Assembly (NCBI RefSeq): GCF_014647795.1
Contig: NZ_BMPW01000025.1
Coordinates: 62,001 to 126,000 of the forward strand
Length of the DNA stretch: 64,000 bases
Origin: Actinoplanes campanulatus
GTDB taxonomy: Bacteria; Actinomycetota; Actinomycetes; Mycobacteriales; Micromonosporaceae
Reading direction: 5' to 3'
In this document: positions 33,229-41,171 of the stretch, one piece after another
Numbering within the stretch: the stretch's first letter is position 1
Layout: each line of letters begins with the position of its first letter
Made by a program: the position numbers and the translations under genes
The notes under the pieces: model-generated
Told to the model about the DNA's origin: nothing
The model's input: only the letters and a program-made list of their open reading frames with translations
Database searches by the model: none

Positions 33229-33837
33229 TCAGCAGGTGGAGTGCGCCCCACCGTTCGGCGTCCAGTACATCGAGCCGCCCTGGAACTGCTGGTACCGGCC
33301 GCCGCCGCCCGGAGTGTCCGCCTCATCGGCGATCGGGTAGCGCAGGCAGCCGCGTTCCCAGCCCTTCGCCGCCCACTGGCTGCGGATGGCGCCGTAGACG
33401 GTGTGCGCTCCGGTTGCCGGGGTCCAGTAGATCGAACCGCCGCGCTCGAAGTGGTTGTACCGGCCGACGCGGTCAGGTGTGGTCAGTTCATCGGTGAGCG
33501 GGTAGCCGTAGCCGCCCTCGCGCCCGTACTGCACCCACTTGGAGAGGATCGCGCCCCACACGACGTGTGCGCCGGTCCGCGAATGCCAGAACACGCTTCC
33601 GCCTTTGAACCACTGCTGCCGGCCGCCGCCCGCCGCGTCCGCCTCGGTCGTCGTGGGACACCCGAGTTGCCCGTTCTGCGCGTTGAGCGACAGGTACTTG
33701 TCCTCGATCGCACCGTAGACGAGAACGCCGCAGTGGTAGCTGCCCTCACCGGCACGCGCCGGCGCGGAACCGATCAGCGCGGTCACCGCGAGGCTCACCG
33801 AAACCGTCGCCGCCTTGAACATCAGCCGCTTGGACAT
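33229..33837 (-). CDS. Secreted LGFP-repeat protein
   Basis: A 202-residue exported protein. A signal peptide (MSKRLMFKAATVSVSLAVTA, cleavage after APARA) precedes about three and a half LGFP repeats. Each repeat has the pattern YGAIxxKW...LGxPxTxE...F..GSIYW: YGAIEDKY, WGAILSKWV, YGAIRSQWA, then WTPNGGAH. LGFP repeats are thought to attach proteins to the actinobacterial cell wall. No enzyme domain is present, so it may be a structural or adhesin-like surface protein. GGGGGAA precedes the ATG. It converges with the sensor kinase with only 7 bases between stops. Confidence 0.88.
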   Translation of the reverse strand: MSKRLMFKAATVSVSLAVTALIGSAPARAGEGSYHCGVLVYGAIEDKYLSLNAQNGQLGCPTTTEADAAGGGRQQWFKGGSVFWHSRTGAHVVWGAILSKWVQYGREGGYGYPLTDELTTPDRVGRYNHFERGGSIYWTPATGAHTVYGAIRSQWAAKGWERGCLRYPIADEADTPGGGGRYQQFQGGSMYWTPNGGAHSTC

Positions 33838-34231
33838 GGTATTTCCCCCGTAATAGTCCGGCTTTTACCTTTCACAAACGCCGAAAGAAGGCATACCACT
33901 CGGGGCTCGCGGCTCGCGGAGGTTCCGCGTGGCCCTGGCCGGAAGAACCGCCGATCTACCGGATCACCCGACTGGCCCACGACCGGACCCTGATCCGCAG
34001 CCTGTTCAACGCCTTCGGCAGCCGCCGGCGACCCGCCCTCTCGCGCTTCAGGCGCCGGTCAGGTGGCCCGGCGGCACATGTCCTCGGCCAGTTCGCGGGC
34101 CAGGCCGCCGTCGTTCTCGCCGGAACGGCGCTCTTCGGTGTATCCCTCAAGGTGTCTACCGGCCGAGGAGGAGCTTTCCGTTCGATGAACACACGTCCCG
34201 GCTTCGTCAGTGCTGCTCTCACCCGGCCGAC
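33838..34231. other. Intergenic stretch without a supported gene
   Basis: 394 bases between two minus-strand genes. The end near 33838 should hold the LGFP promoter. A plus-strand frame is open from about 33846 to 34236 (containing ITRLAHDRTLIRSLFNAF) but has no usable start codon and no family I recognise. No clear hairpin follows the ABC operon. Confidence 0.5.
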
Positions 34232-35125
34232 CTAGCGGGAAGCCGGCTCCCGCCCGGCGGCAGCCTGATCGGCCGTGACGGCCAGGTAGCCGTCCTCCAG
34301 GCTCGGATCCAGGGGACGGGCCTGCGCGGACGGCGCGGTACGCGCGACCACCCGGTAACGCATGCCGTCGTCGTGCGGCAGCGCCGACACCACCGTGCCC
34401 TCGGCCGGCGCCGGCCCATCGGTGACGACCTCCCACACCCGGCCCCGAGCCCGGCGGGTCAGTTCCTCGACCGTGCCACGGAAGATCATCCTGCCCTTGG
34501 CCAGCACGGCCGCCTCACGGCAGGTCTGTCCGATGTCGTCGACGATGTGCGTGCTCAGCAGCACCGTACGACGACCGGCGAACTGGGACAGCAGCGTCCG
34601 GAACCGGATCCGCTCCTCCGGGTCGAGACCCGCGGTCGGCTCGTCCACGATCAGCAACCGCGGATCGGCCAACAGGGCCTGCGCGATACCCACCCGCTGC
34701 CGCATGCCCCCGGAGAAGCCGCGCAGCCGCCGGTCGGCGTACTCGGTCAAAGCGACCACCTCGAGCAACTCGCCGACCCGGCGGCGGCGCGCCGAGCGGT
34801 CGTCCATGCCCTTGAGCAGCGCCACATAGTCGAGGAACTGACGGGCCGTCAGGTCGGGATAGACACCGAGGTCCTGCGGCAGATAGCCCAGCTCACGTTG
34901 GACAGCGGTCCGCCCCGGTCCCGAGGCGATGTCGTGCCCGCCGACCACGACCCGGCCGGCCGACGGCCGTACGATGCCCGCCAGAATCCGCATCAGCGTG
35001 GTCTTGCCGGCGCCGTTGGCGCCGAGCAGACCGAACATCCCGGTGGGAATATCCAGGTCAAGGCCGTCGATGGCATGCACCCCACCGCGGTACGTCTTCG
35101 TCAGACCGGAGATCTCGATACGCAT
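34232..35125 (-). CDS. ABC-2 type transporter ATP-binding protein
   Basis: A 297-residue ATPase. Walker A GANGAGKTT, Q-loop in YLPQDLG, signature FSGGMRQRVGIAQALL, Walker B LLIVDEPTAGLD and switch His in LLSTHIVDD are all intact. The C-terminal extension (about 220-297) matches the accessory domain of ABC-2 exporters. It should power the two permeases encoded immediately upstream. AAAGGA precedes the ATG. Last gene of the sigma/anti-sigma/ABC operon, 11 bases after the second permease. The substrate is unknown; lipids, peptides or antibiotics are typical for ABC-2 systems. Confidence 0.92.
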   Translation of the reverse strand: MRIEISGLTKTYRGGVHAIDGLDLDIPTGMFGLLGANGAGKTTLMRILAGIVRPSAGRVVVGGHDIASGPGRTAVQRELGYLPQDLGVYPDLTARQFLDYVALLKGMDDRSARRRRVGELLEVVALTEYADRRLRGFSGGMRQRVGIAQALLADPRLLIVDEPTAGLDPEERIRFRTLLSQFAGRRTVLLSTHIVDDIGQTCREAAVLAKGRMIFRGTVEELTRRARGRVWEVVTDGPAPAEGTVVSALPHDDGMRYRVVARTAPSAQARPLDPSLEDGYLAVTADQAAAGREPASR

Positions 35126-35136
35126 GGACGGTCCTT

Positions 35137-35952
35137 TCAGCGGATGCGGCGGGCGCGAAGAACGTGGCCACCGGCGAGCGCGGCCGCGGAGACGATGAGC
35201 AGCAGAACGATGGACAGCAGGGCCAGCGCGGGCGTCGGGTCGGGGCGCAGCACGTTCAGCGTCGCGCCGGCGACGGGGCCGGCCCACGTGTCCTCGCCGT
35301 CGATGCCGTGGAAGTCGAACAGCACGTCGAGCGGATAGCCGCCGAGGGGATGAAACAGCGTCCGGGCGAGGGTGGGCATCATCTCCGGGGAGACGATGTT
35401 GCCCCACAGCCAGTAGCCGACGAACAGGACCCGAAACAGCGGCGCCGGCATGATCATGGGTACGGCCAACGCGAACGCCGCCACCAGCAGCAACCCCGGC
35501 ACGATCACCACTGCGAACGCGGCCAGCGCCCAGGCCATGGCCACCGGTTGTCCGATATCGATCGCGTACGCCGCCGCGAACCCGAAGTAGGCCAACGCGA
35601 TCGGGACGGCCGTCGCCGCGGCGGCACCCAGATACTTGCCCAGCAGCCGGGCGGCCGGCGAGGCGGGGGTGGCGTCCAGGATCGGCGCCACGCCCAGCCG
35701 GTCGTCGCGGACCAGCCGGTCGGCCAGCAGGCAACCGAACCCGATCGCCAGCAGCGCATGCAACTGCACGGCCAGGCCCACCACCCCGGTCCGCGGATCG
35801 AGCGGCCGCTCCCCCGGGTCGAACAGATCCCGCAGCAGACTGCCACCGATCAGCACGAACAGAACCAGCGTCAACGCGGGCACGATCCACACCGACCGTT
35901 TACGAACCTGCATCCGGAACTCGTAGCGCAGGCTGGCACCGAAGGCGGTCAC
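35137..35952 (-). CDS. ABC-2 type permease, subunit 2
   Basis: A 271-residue integral membrane protein with about six helices. The N-terminal cytoplasmic start (MTAFGASLRYEFRMQVRKR) is typical of ABC-2 permeases. After the second helix it has the cytoplasmic coupling segment LDATPASPAARLLGKYLG, the conserved TPxSxxxLLGK-type motif that touches the ATPase. The GTG overlaps the stop of the previous permease (GTGA). It probably forms a heterodimer with subunit 1. Confidence 0.85.
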   Translation of the reverse strand: MTAFGASLRYEFRMQVRKRSVWIVPALTLVLFVLIGGSLLRDLFDPGERPLDPRTGVVGLAVQLHALLAIGFGCLLADRLVRDDRLGVAPILDATPASPAARLLGKYLGAAAATAVPIALAYFGFAAAYAIDIGQPVAMAWALAAFAVVIVPGLLLVAAFALAVPMIMPAPLFRVLFVGYWLWGNIVSPEMMPTLARTLFHPLGGYPLDVLFDFHGIDGEDTWAGPVAGATLNVLRPDPTPALALLSIVLLLIVSAAALAGGHVLRARRIR

Positions 35953-36644
35953 TCGTCCTCCTCACTGATCAGGCGTTCCGGGCGGCCCAGCAGGATCAGA
36001 GCGAGAGCGACCAGTACGGCGCCCGCGCCGACCAGCACGAGCCGGTTCGCGAGCCAGTCATCCGTGGCCGCACCCCGGGTCGTGGCGAACAGGTACAGCA
36101 ACCGGCCCGGCAGGTGCTCCTGCACCGCGTCGGCGAAGAACTGCTGGATCGCCCACACCGTGGTGACGATCGCGCCGGCCGCGGCCGGGCTGCGCAGGAC
36201 CGCGCCGGCCGCGAACCCCAGACCGCTGAGCCCGAGCATCGGGGCCAGCCAGGTGAGCTGCCCGGCGAAAGCGCCGTGGTTCTGCGGCCAGCGCGCCCAC
36301 CAGCCGGTCACGATCAGCACGGCCGCGGCCAGCACGGCGACCGCGGCGGTCCAGCTCAGGACCACGATCATCCGGCGCAACAACGTGATCCGGTACGGGG
36401 TGGGCACGGTGAGCTGAACCTCGCGGGCCGGGTCCTGGCCGATCAATGTCGAGCAGACGACGGCGGCGGCGAGCGGAACCGCCATCTCCAAACCGCCGAG
36501 CAGGATCCGGGCGGTGGTCGTGTCGCTCGGTTCCGGATAGGCGAGCGCGGCCGCGATGCCGAGGGCGACGGCCAGCGGTGGGCCCAGAACTGCGGCCCAT
36601 CCGGTACGGCGTGCCTCGTACCGCCAGAGGGTTATCGGTCTCAC
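35949..36644 (-). CDS. ABC-2 type permease, subunit 1
   Basis: A 231-residue membrane protein with about six helices. It opens with ITLWRYEARRTGWAAVLG, and the cytoplasmic segment GQDPAREVQLTVPTPYR followed by LLRRMIVVLSW is the coupling motif. The same DPAxEV...PTxxR pattern recurs in the upstream anti-sigma gene. The GTG start overlaps the anti-sigma stop (GTGA). Transport direction and substrate are unknown. Confidence 0.83.
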   Translation of the reverse strand: MRPITLWRYEARRTGWAAVLGPPLAVALGIAAALAYPEPSDTTTARILLGGLEMAVPLAAAVVCSTLIGQDPAREVQLTVPTPYRITLLRRMIVVLSWTAAVAVLAAAVLIVTGWWARWPQNHGAFAGQLTWLAPMLGLSGLGFAAGAVLRSPAAAGAIVTTVWAIQQFFADAVQEHLPGRLLYLFATTRGAATDDWLANRLVLVGAGAVLVALALILLGRPERLISEEDE

Positions 36645-37510
36645 ACCCGGTGGGTAGCGTGCCGGACACCGGGAGGTTCACGCCCGGCCAGAATGAACGC
36701 GACGATCGTGAGAGCGGCACTGACCGTCAGCACCGATGCGTTCGTGGTCCAGACCTCCACGACGAGCCGGGCCAGCCAGCCGTCACGGACGAGGACCCCA
36801 CCGATCAGCACCCGGACCGCCCACAGTCCGACAGCGGCGCCGAGCGCGACGTCCGGTCCGAACCGGACGGCGATCAGCAGGCTGACCGACGACAGCAGAG
36901 CCATCGGGCCGAGCCAGGCGGTGACCAGCGTGTTCAGGCTCGCGGCGCCGGCCGTGCCGGTGGCGGCCAGGACAGCCGACGCCGTCACGGCCAGCGCGAG
37001 GTCGTACCCGAAGACCAGCGCGATGCGGACCAGCAACAGCAACCGGCCCGAGGTCGGGGTGGCCGCGACCACCTCGGCGGCCGGGTCGTGGCCGGCGCGA
37101 TAGGTGCCCGCGACCCCGGCGGCGGCCACGATCGGCGCCACCAGAGCCAGCACCAGGTCGGCGCCGGCGGTGGCCTGCAACAGCACCAGCCCCACGCCGA
37201 GCGCCATCACCAGCGCCGAGGCGATCGGCACGGCGATCCGGATCAGCCGCGCCTCGGCCACCATCAGCCCGGCCAGATGCCGCAGCCGGCGCGGCGGGCT
37301 CTTCGCCGGCGGCGTCAGCGCGCTGCGGGTGAGCACGGCGCGCACGAGAGTCGCCGGGTCGGGTGGGGGTTCGGTGTCCGCGGAGGCCATCGCCTGCCAG
37401 GAGGCCAGTTCGGCCCGGCATCGTGGGCAGTCGGCGAGGTGGAGGCGGACGCGTTCCCGGTCGGCTTCCGGCAGCGACCCCGCGGCGTACGCGGGCAACA
37501 GGTCCTTCAT
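36641..37510 (-). CDS. Anti-sigma factor with ABC-2 permease-like membrane domain
   Basis: A 289-residue protein. Residues 1-40 are a zinc anti-sigma domain: LPAYAAGSLPEADRERV, then HLADCPRC (HxxxCxxC). After a Pro-rich linker come six membrane helices in about 85-275. Between helices 2 and 3 stands GHDPAAEVVAATPTSGR followed by LLLLVRIAL, closely resembling the coupling segment of the adjacent permease (GQDPAREVQLTVPTPYR, LLRRMIVV). The protein therefore looks like a sigma-binding domain fused to an ABC-2 permease-like body. It overlaps both the sigma gene (ATGA) and the permease gene (GTGA). It should hold the ECF sigma factor at the membrane. Confidence 0.85.
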   Translation of the reverse strand: MKDLLPAYAAGSLPEADRERVRLHLADCPRCRAELASWQAMASADTEPPPDPATLVRAVLTRSALTPPAKSPPRRLRHLAGLMVAEARLIRIAVPIASALVMALGVGLVLLQATAGADLVLALVAPIVAAAGVAGTYRAGHDPAAEVVAATPTSGRLLLLVRIALVFGYDLALAVTASAVLAATGTAGAASLNTLVTAWLGPMALLSSVSLLIAVRFGPDVALGAAVGLWAVRVLIGGVLVRDGWLARLVVEVWTTNASVLTVSAALTIVAFILAGREPPGVRHATHRV

Positions 37511-38058
37511 TCCGGAACCCCCTGAGCGGTGAGCGCCGCGGCGACGGCGGCCCGGGCATGATGCAGCCGGCTCTTCACCGTGCCGACCGGGATGGCCAGC
37601 ACCTCGGCGACGTCGGCGAGCGGCAGTCCGGCCACGAACACCAGCGCGATCACGTCACGATGATGTTCGGGCAGCCGGTCGATGGCGGCGGCCACCGGCG
37701 TCCCACCGGCCGCGGCGATCGCCAGCTCATCCGGTCCGGCGCCCTGATCGGGCCGGTCGGACAGGTCGGGACCGATGGGCTCGGGTACGGACCGGCCGCG
37801 CAGCCGGTTGTGAGCCTGGCGGCGGGCCACGCCGAACAGCCACGTCGTCACCTTCGCCCGGCCCTCGAAGGCGCCCGCCGACCGCCAGACCGCGAGCATC
37901 GTGTCCTGCAGAATCTCCTCGGCGGTCATCCGGTCGCCGGCGAGCCGGTGCAGATATCCGAAGAGGGCACCGGCGTGCCGCTCGTAGAGGCGGGACAGCG
38001 CGGCGGCGTCACCGGCCGCGATCGACCGCAGCAACGCCTCGTCGCCGCCCGCTTCCAT
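37507..38058 (-). CDS. ECF RNA polymerase sigma factor
   Basis: A 183-residue sigma factor: region 2 with LSRLYERHAGALFGYLHRL and ILQDTMLAVWRSAGAF, a variable linker, and region 4 with LPEHHRDVIALVFVAGL and VGTVKSRLHHARAAV. The ATG at 38058 is preferred because GGGAGG lies 5 bases upstream. First gene of a five-gene operon with a zinc anti-sigma factor and an ABC-2 exporter, so it probably switches on its own operon when the signal frees it. An inverted repeat lies upstream at 38077-38091. Confidence 0.92.
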   Translation of the reverse strand: MEAGGDEALLRSIAAGDAAALSRLYERHAGALFGYLHRLAGDRMTAEEILQDTMLAVWRSAGAFEGRAKVTTWLFGVARRQAHNRLRGRSVPEPIGPDLSDRPDQGAGPDELAIAAAGGTPVAAAIDRLPEHHRDVIALVFVAGLPLADVAEVLAIPVGTVKSRLHHARAAVAAALTAQGVPE

Positions 38059-38076
38059 CCCCACCTCCCGGACAAC

Positions 38077-38113
38077 AGTGGTAGCACCACTGCTTGACGG
38101 GTGGGTAGCAACC
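38077..38113. promoter_or_regulatory. Repeated GGTAGCA motif upstream of ECF sigma gene
   Basis: AGTGGTAGCACCACT (38077-38091) is an inverted repeat of AGTGGT/ACCACT. A related GGTAGCAACC lies at 38104-38113, 24 bases from the first GGTAGCA. They stand between the divergent sigma and DUF1152 genes and may bind a dimeric regulator. No protein is assigned. Confidence 0.4.
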
Positions 38114-38156
38114 GCGGGCGAGAAAGGTTCACCTGTACGTCCAGGATCATGTCAAG

Positions 38157-39008
38157 GTGAACACATTTCCCGGCTCGTCCTCCGGTTCTTCGGATCAGGC
38201 GACTTCAAGCTCCCTCGATGTGCCGCCGTTGTTCGCCGCCCTGGACGGGGCTCGCCGCGTTCTGCTGGCCGGCGCCGGAGGCGGGTTCGACGTCTACGCC
38301 GCATTGCCGCTGGCCATCACGTTGTGGAACCGCGGCGTTGCGGTGCATCTCGCGAACCTGTCGTTCACCCCGCTGGAGACGCTGGACCTGGACGCCTGGC
38401 CGGCGCCCGATGTGGCCCTCGTCGCCCCGGCCACCCATGGCCCGGAGGACTACTTCCCGGAACGGATCCTCGCCCGCTGGCTGGCCGCCCACGATCTGCC
38501 GTCGACGGTGTACGCCTTCGCCAGGACCGGCGTACAACCGTTGCGTGCCGCCTACCGGCATCTGACCAGCCACCTCGGCATCGACGCCTACCACGGAGTC
38601 GTCCACAGCCAGGTCCTGGAGAACCTCGCCGCCCTCGACCGCGACGGCGGCTACCTGGGCGCGTTGTCCATTCCCAGTGCCAGCAGAGAGGCGGCGCTGT
38701 ACCGCGACGCCGTCGCCGACGCTCAACAGGCGACTCCGATGCGGCCCAGCATCGTGCAGGGCCAGATCGCCGCGGCAACCCGGGGAGCCTTCGGCGACGT
38801 CCAATTCACCCGCCGAACCGCCGGCAGCACACTGTTCGTCAACCCACTGATGGCCGCCTACTTCACCGTCGACCTGGTCAGTCTCGCCAACCGATGCCTC
38901 TACCTCGATCGCATCGAACAGACCGCCGACATGCACGAGGTGGCAGCACAAATCGACGCCTTTCGCAGGCAGACCACCACTCGCCCGCCTCGTGTCTTCC
39001 CGCATTGA
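38157..39008 (+). CDS. DUF1152 family protein
   Basis: A 283-residue protein. LLAGAGGGFDVYAALPLAITL near residue 38 is the DUF1152 signature, a glycine-rich nucleotide-binding-like loop after a beta strand. VALVAPATHGPEDYFPERIL and YAFARTGVQPLRAAY follow as in the family. The protein is cytosolic; no catalytic activity is established. The GTG start lacks a spaced ribosome site, and a leaderless start is possible. It is divergent from the ECF sigma operon and shares its upstream region. Confidence 0.8.
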   Translation: MNTFPGSSSGSSDQATSSSLDVPPLFAALDGARRVLLAGAGGGFDVYAALPLAITLWNRGVAVHLANLSFTPLETLDLDAWPAPDVALVAPATHGPEDYFPERILARWLAAHDLPSTVYAFARTGVQPLRAAYRHLTSHLGIDAYHGVVHSQVLENLAALDRDGGYLGALSIPSASREAALYRDAVADAQQATPMRPSIVQGQIAAATRGAFGDVQFTRRTAGSTLFVNPLMAAYFTVDLVSLANRCLYLDRIEQTADMHEVAAQIDAFRRQTTTRPPRVFPH

Positions 39009-39055
39009 ACGGGGTTGGGCGGAGCGTCGCGCGGCCCGTAGTGGATCATTCATGC

Positions 39056-39805
39056 GTGTCAGACGATGAGACGTACGTGGTCGCCGCTTTCGTAGCGGCA
39101 CACCGCTGGCTGCCTCCGGCCTCGTATCGGCCCGTGCACCTGCCGGCCGAGGTCGTCTCCGTCAGCGAATGCCTGACCGACTGCCACCCGCACGATCAGA
39201 AGTCGATGTCGGATCCCCCGTGGCACCGATCGCTCGACGATGCTCTCGATGCGGCGGCCGGAGACGCCGCCGGGTGCGTCCCCGAACCGGCACCCGAACA
39301 CATCATCAAGCGCGTTCTGAAGCGCATCACGAACCGTACGGTCGAGGAGGAGGTCACCCTCGGGACTGTGCACACGCTGGCGATGAGCGTGCCGGCCTCC
39401 GACGCCGACGGCCTCCTCACCCTGATGAGGCAGTCCATCGGCGACTACCCACACCCGATCCTGACGAATCTGGCCCTGGGCGCGCCCCCACCCGCCGGCC
39501 AGGCGCTCGGATTCGAGGTGCTCGGGTTCGATGAGGGCTGGTTCCACACCTGGCTCTGCTACACCCTGCACGAGGAGGCCGCCACCAGGTTCGGCGTCTT
39601 CCCGAACGAGCGGGGGCTGCTCAATACCCTTGCCGAGGCGCGGCTCGTCAGCGACATGGCCAACGAGGGCCGCGGAACGGTGGGGGGTTTCGCCGAGGAG
39701 TACACGTGGTTCCCGGCGCTCGTCACTCAGCACGACCTGGTTCGTCAGGCCGCGGGAATCCCGGGTTCATCTCATAGATCTTCTCTAACCGGCGAACCTC
39801 TTTGA
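39056..39805 (+). CDS. Hypothetical protein
   Basis: A 249-residue acidic protein without a domain I can name. SVSECLTDCHPHDQKSM near residue 38 has two Cys and two His but not in a known zinc pattern. PHPILTNLALGAPPPAGQALG and TWLCYTLHEEAATRFGVF are distinctive phrases for a search. The GTG at 39056 is the likely start. Its 3' end overlaps the convergent gene at 39723-40022 by 83 bases. GC content drops sharply at its end. No signal peptide is present. Confidence 0.6.
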   Translation: MSDDETYVVAAFVAAHRWLPPASYRPVHLPAEVVSVSECLTDCHPHDQKSMSDPPWHRSLDDALDAAAGDAAGCVPEPAPEHIIKRVLKRITNRTVEEEVTLGTVHTLAMSVPASDADGLLTLMRQSIGDYPHPILTNLALGAPPPAGQALGFEVLGFDEGWFHTWLCYTLHEEAATRFGVFPNERGLLNTLAEARLVSDMANEGRGTVGGFAEEYTWFPALVTQHDLVRQAAGIPGSSHRSSLTGEPL

Positions 39806-40022
39806 TCGAGGCAACTCTCCATTGACAGAAGAGTATCGATGGGATTGCGGCCAGTATCACGGCAGTGTGAAATATCAGTGCGGATATCTGCTGACCGTCT
39901 TGAAAGATAAGCCTTGAAGCACTTGTCGCCATACAGAGCAGCCAGAGGACGGCAATCGACCGCCAGAATGCGACCGAGTCGTACAACGGGTCGGGAATCC
40001 TGTTCTTGCCTACGTGTTCCAT
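39723..40022 (-). CDS. Small membrane protein with atypical codon use
   Basis: A 99-residue protein with two membrane helices (SIAVLWLLCMATSAS and ISALIFHTAVILAAIPSILF) and a charged C-terminal tail (SIKEVRRLEKIYEM). It uses ATA, AGA, AGG and one TTA leucine codon, rare in high-GC actinobacteria; TTA would make translation depend on the bldA-type tRNA. GC content is visibly lower than its surroundings, suggesting recent acquisition. It overlaps the convergent gene at 39056-39805. The function is unknown. Confidence 0.55.
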   Translation of the reverse strand: MEHVGKNRIPDPLYDSVAFWRSIAVLWLLCMATSASRLIFQDGQQISALIFHTAVILAAIPSILFCQWRVASIKEVRRLEKIYEMNPGFPRPDEPGRAE

Positions 40023-40072
40023 GCGCGATCGTCGCGATCCGGCTGGTCATCGGTGGACATGAGCGGACCGTA

Positions 40073-40088
40073 CCGAAATTGGTTTCGG
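40073..40088. promoter_or_regulatory. Inverted repeat CCGAAA-TTGG-TTTCGG
   Basis: Six-base arms around a 4-base centre, 51 bases upstream of the small membrane-protein start and about 54 bases past the LacI stop. It may be an operator for the membrane protein or a weak terminator for the LacI gene. Confidence 0.35.
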
Positions 40089-40141
40089 CAGTCCTCCGTT
40101 CATGAAATCACGTAACAGGTGATGCCATGGTGCCGTGACGC

Positions 40142-41161
40142 CTACCCGATGGGCGGGGCGGTGCTGCCGCGGATGACGAGTTTCGTCGCGAGTTCGATGC
40201 CCGTCTGCGAGACGGGTTCGCCGCGGCCGAGCGCGAGGGCCAACTCGGTCGCGGCCATGGCCATCTCGGTGAGCGGCTGGTGCACGGTGGTCAGCCCGGG
40301 GGCGATCATCGCGGCGATCGGCAGGTCGTCGAATCCGACCACGCTCAGATCCTCCGGGATAGGCAGTCCGCGTTCGCGTGCCGCCCGGTAGACACCGACC
40401 GCTTGCAGGTCGTTGCCCGCGAAGATCGCGGTGGGCCGCCGCGGCCGGTTCAGGAGTTCCACGGCGGCGCTGTGACCGCCGTCCTCGGTGAGCGGCGCGC
40501 GGATGATGTCGTGATCGCGTATCGGCAGGCCGGCAGCCTGCAGGGCGGAGCGGTGCCCATCCAGCCGCGCCTGGCAGTAGAGGTGTCCCGGGCCACTGAT
40601 CATGGCGATGTCGCGGTGCCCGAGCCCGGCCAGGTGGCGGGTCGCCGAGCGGCCGCCGGCCCAGTTGGTCGCGCCGACGAACGGGACGTCCTCAGGGAAC
40701 TCGCTCGCCGGATCCAGGACGACGAACGGGATGCCCCGCGCGCGGAGCTGGTTCTGCTCGCTGTCGGAGAGCTGGGCGACCGTGACGATGCAGTCGGGCC
40801 GGCGGGCGATGGTGTCGTCGATCCAGTAGCGGATCGTGTTGCGGTCGGGGCCGAACTCGGTGAGCACCAGGCCGACGCGGTGCTCGCGGACGACGCGTTG
40901 CACGCCGCGGATGATCTCGAGGCCCCACATGTGCTCGAGGTCGTCGACGACCAGTTCCATGAGGTTGGTGCGCTGGACCGGGTTGGACTTGCGGTAGCCG
41001 TACTGGCTGATCAGGGCTTCGACGCGGGCCCGGGTCTCCGCGGCGACGCCGGAGCGGCCGTTGATGACCTTGGAGACGGTCGGGATGGAGACGCCGGCGG
41101 TCTGCGCGATGTAGGAGATCGTGACCGGCTTGACGGTGTCGGCCGGTGGATGTTCGGTCAC
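40142..41161 (-). CDS. LacI-family transcriptional regulator
   Basis: A 339-residue repressor. The N-terminal HTH and hinge ISYIAQTAGVSIPTVSKVING (about 14-34) is a perfect LacI pattern. The sugar-binding core follows, with the terminal VVGFDDLPIAAMIAPGLTTV typical of GalR/LacI members. It lies 10 bases after the GH43 gene on the same strand and is probably in its operon. The boxes at 42679-42689, 42745-42755 and 46731-46762 resemble the Streptomyces xylanase-control element CGAAACTTTCG, so this protein is the natural candidate to bind them, released by a xylan- or cellulose-derived sugar. Confidence 0.9.
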   Translation of the reverse strand: MTEHPPADTVKPVTISYIAQTAGVSIPTVSKVINGRSGVAAETRARVEALISQYGYRKSNPVQRTNLMELVVDDLEHMWGLEIIRGVQRVVREHRVGLVLTEFGPDRNTIRYWIDDTIARRPDCIVTVAQLSDSEQNQLRARGIPFVVLDPASEFPEDVPFVGATNWAGGRSATRHLAGLGHRDIAMISGPGHLYCQARLDGHRSALQAAGLPIRDHDIIRAPLTEDGGHSAAVELLNRPRRPTAIFAGNDLQAVGVYRAARERGLPIPEDLSVVGFDDLPIAAMIAPGLTTVHQPLTEMAMAATELALALGRGEPVSQTGIELATKLVIRGSTAPPIG

Positions 41162-41171
41162 TGGTCCTCCC

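Noticed and set aside
33846-34236. A long plus-strand open frame between the LGFP gene and the ABC operon.
   Set aside because: It has no start codon at a useful place, no ribosome site and no recognised domain; open frames are common in high-GC DNA.
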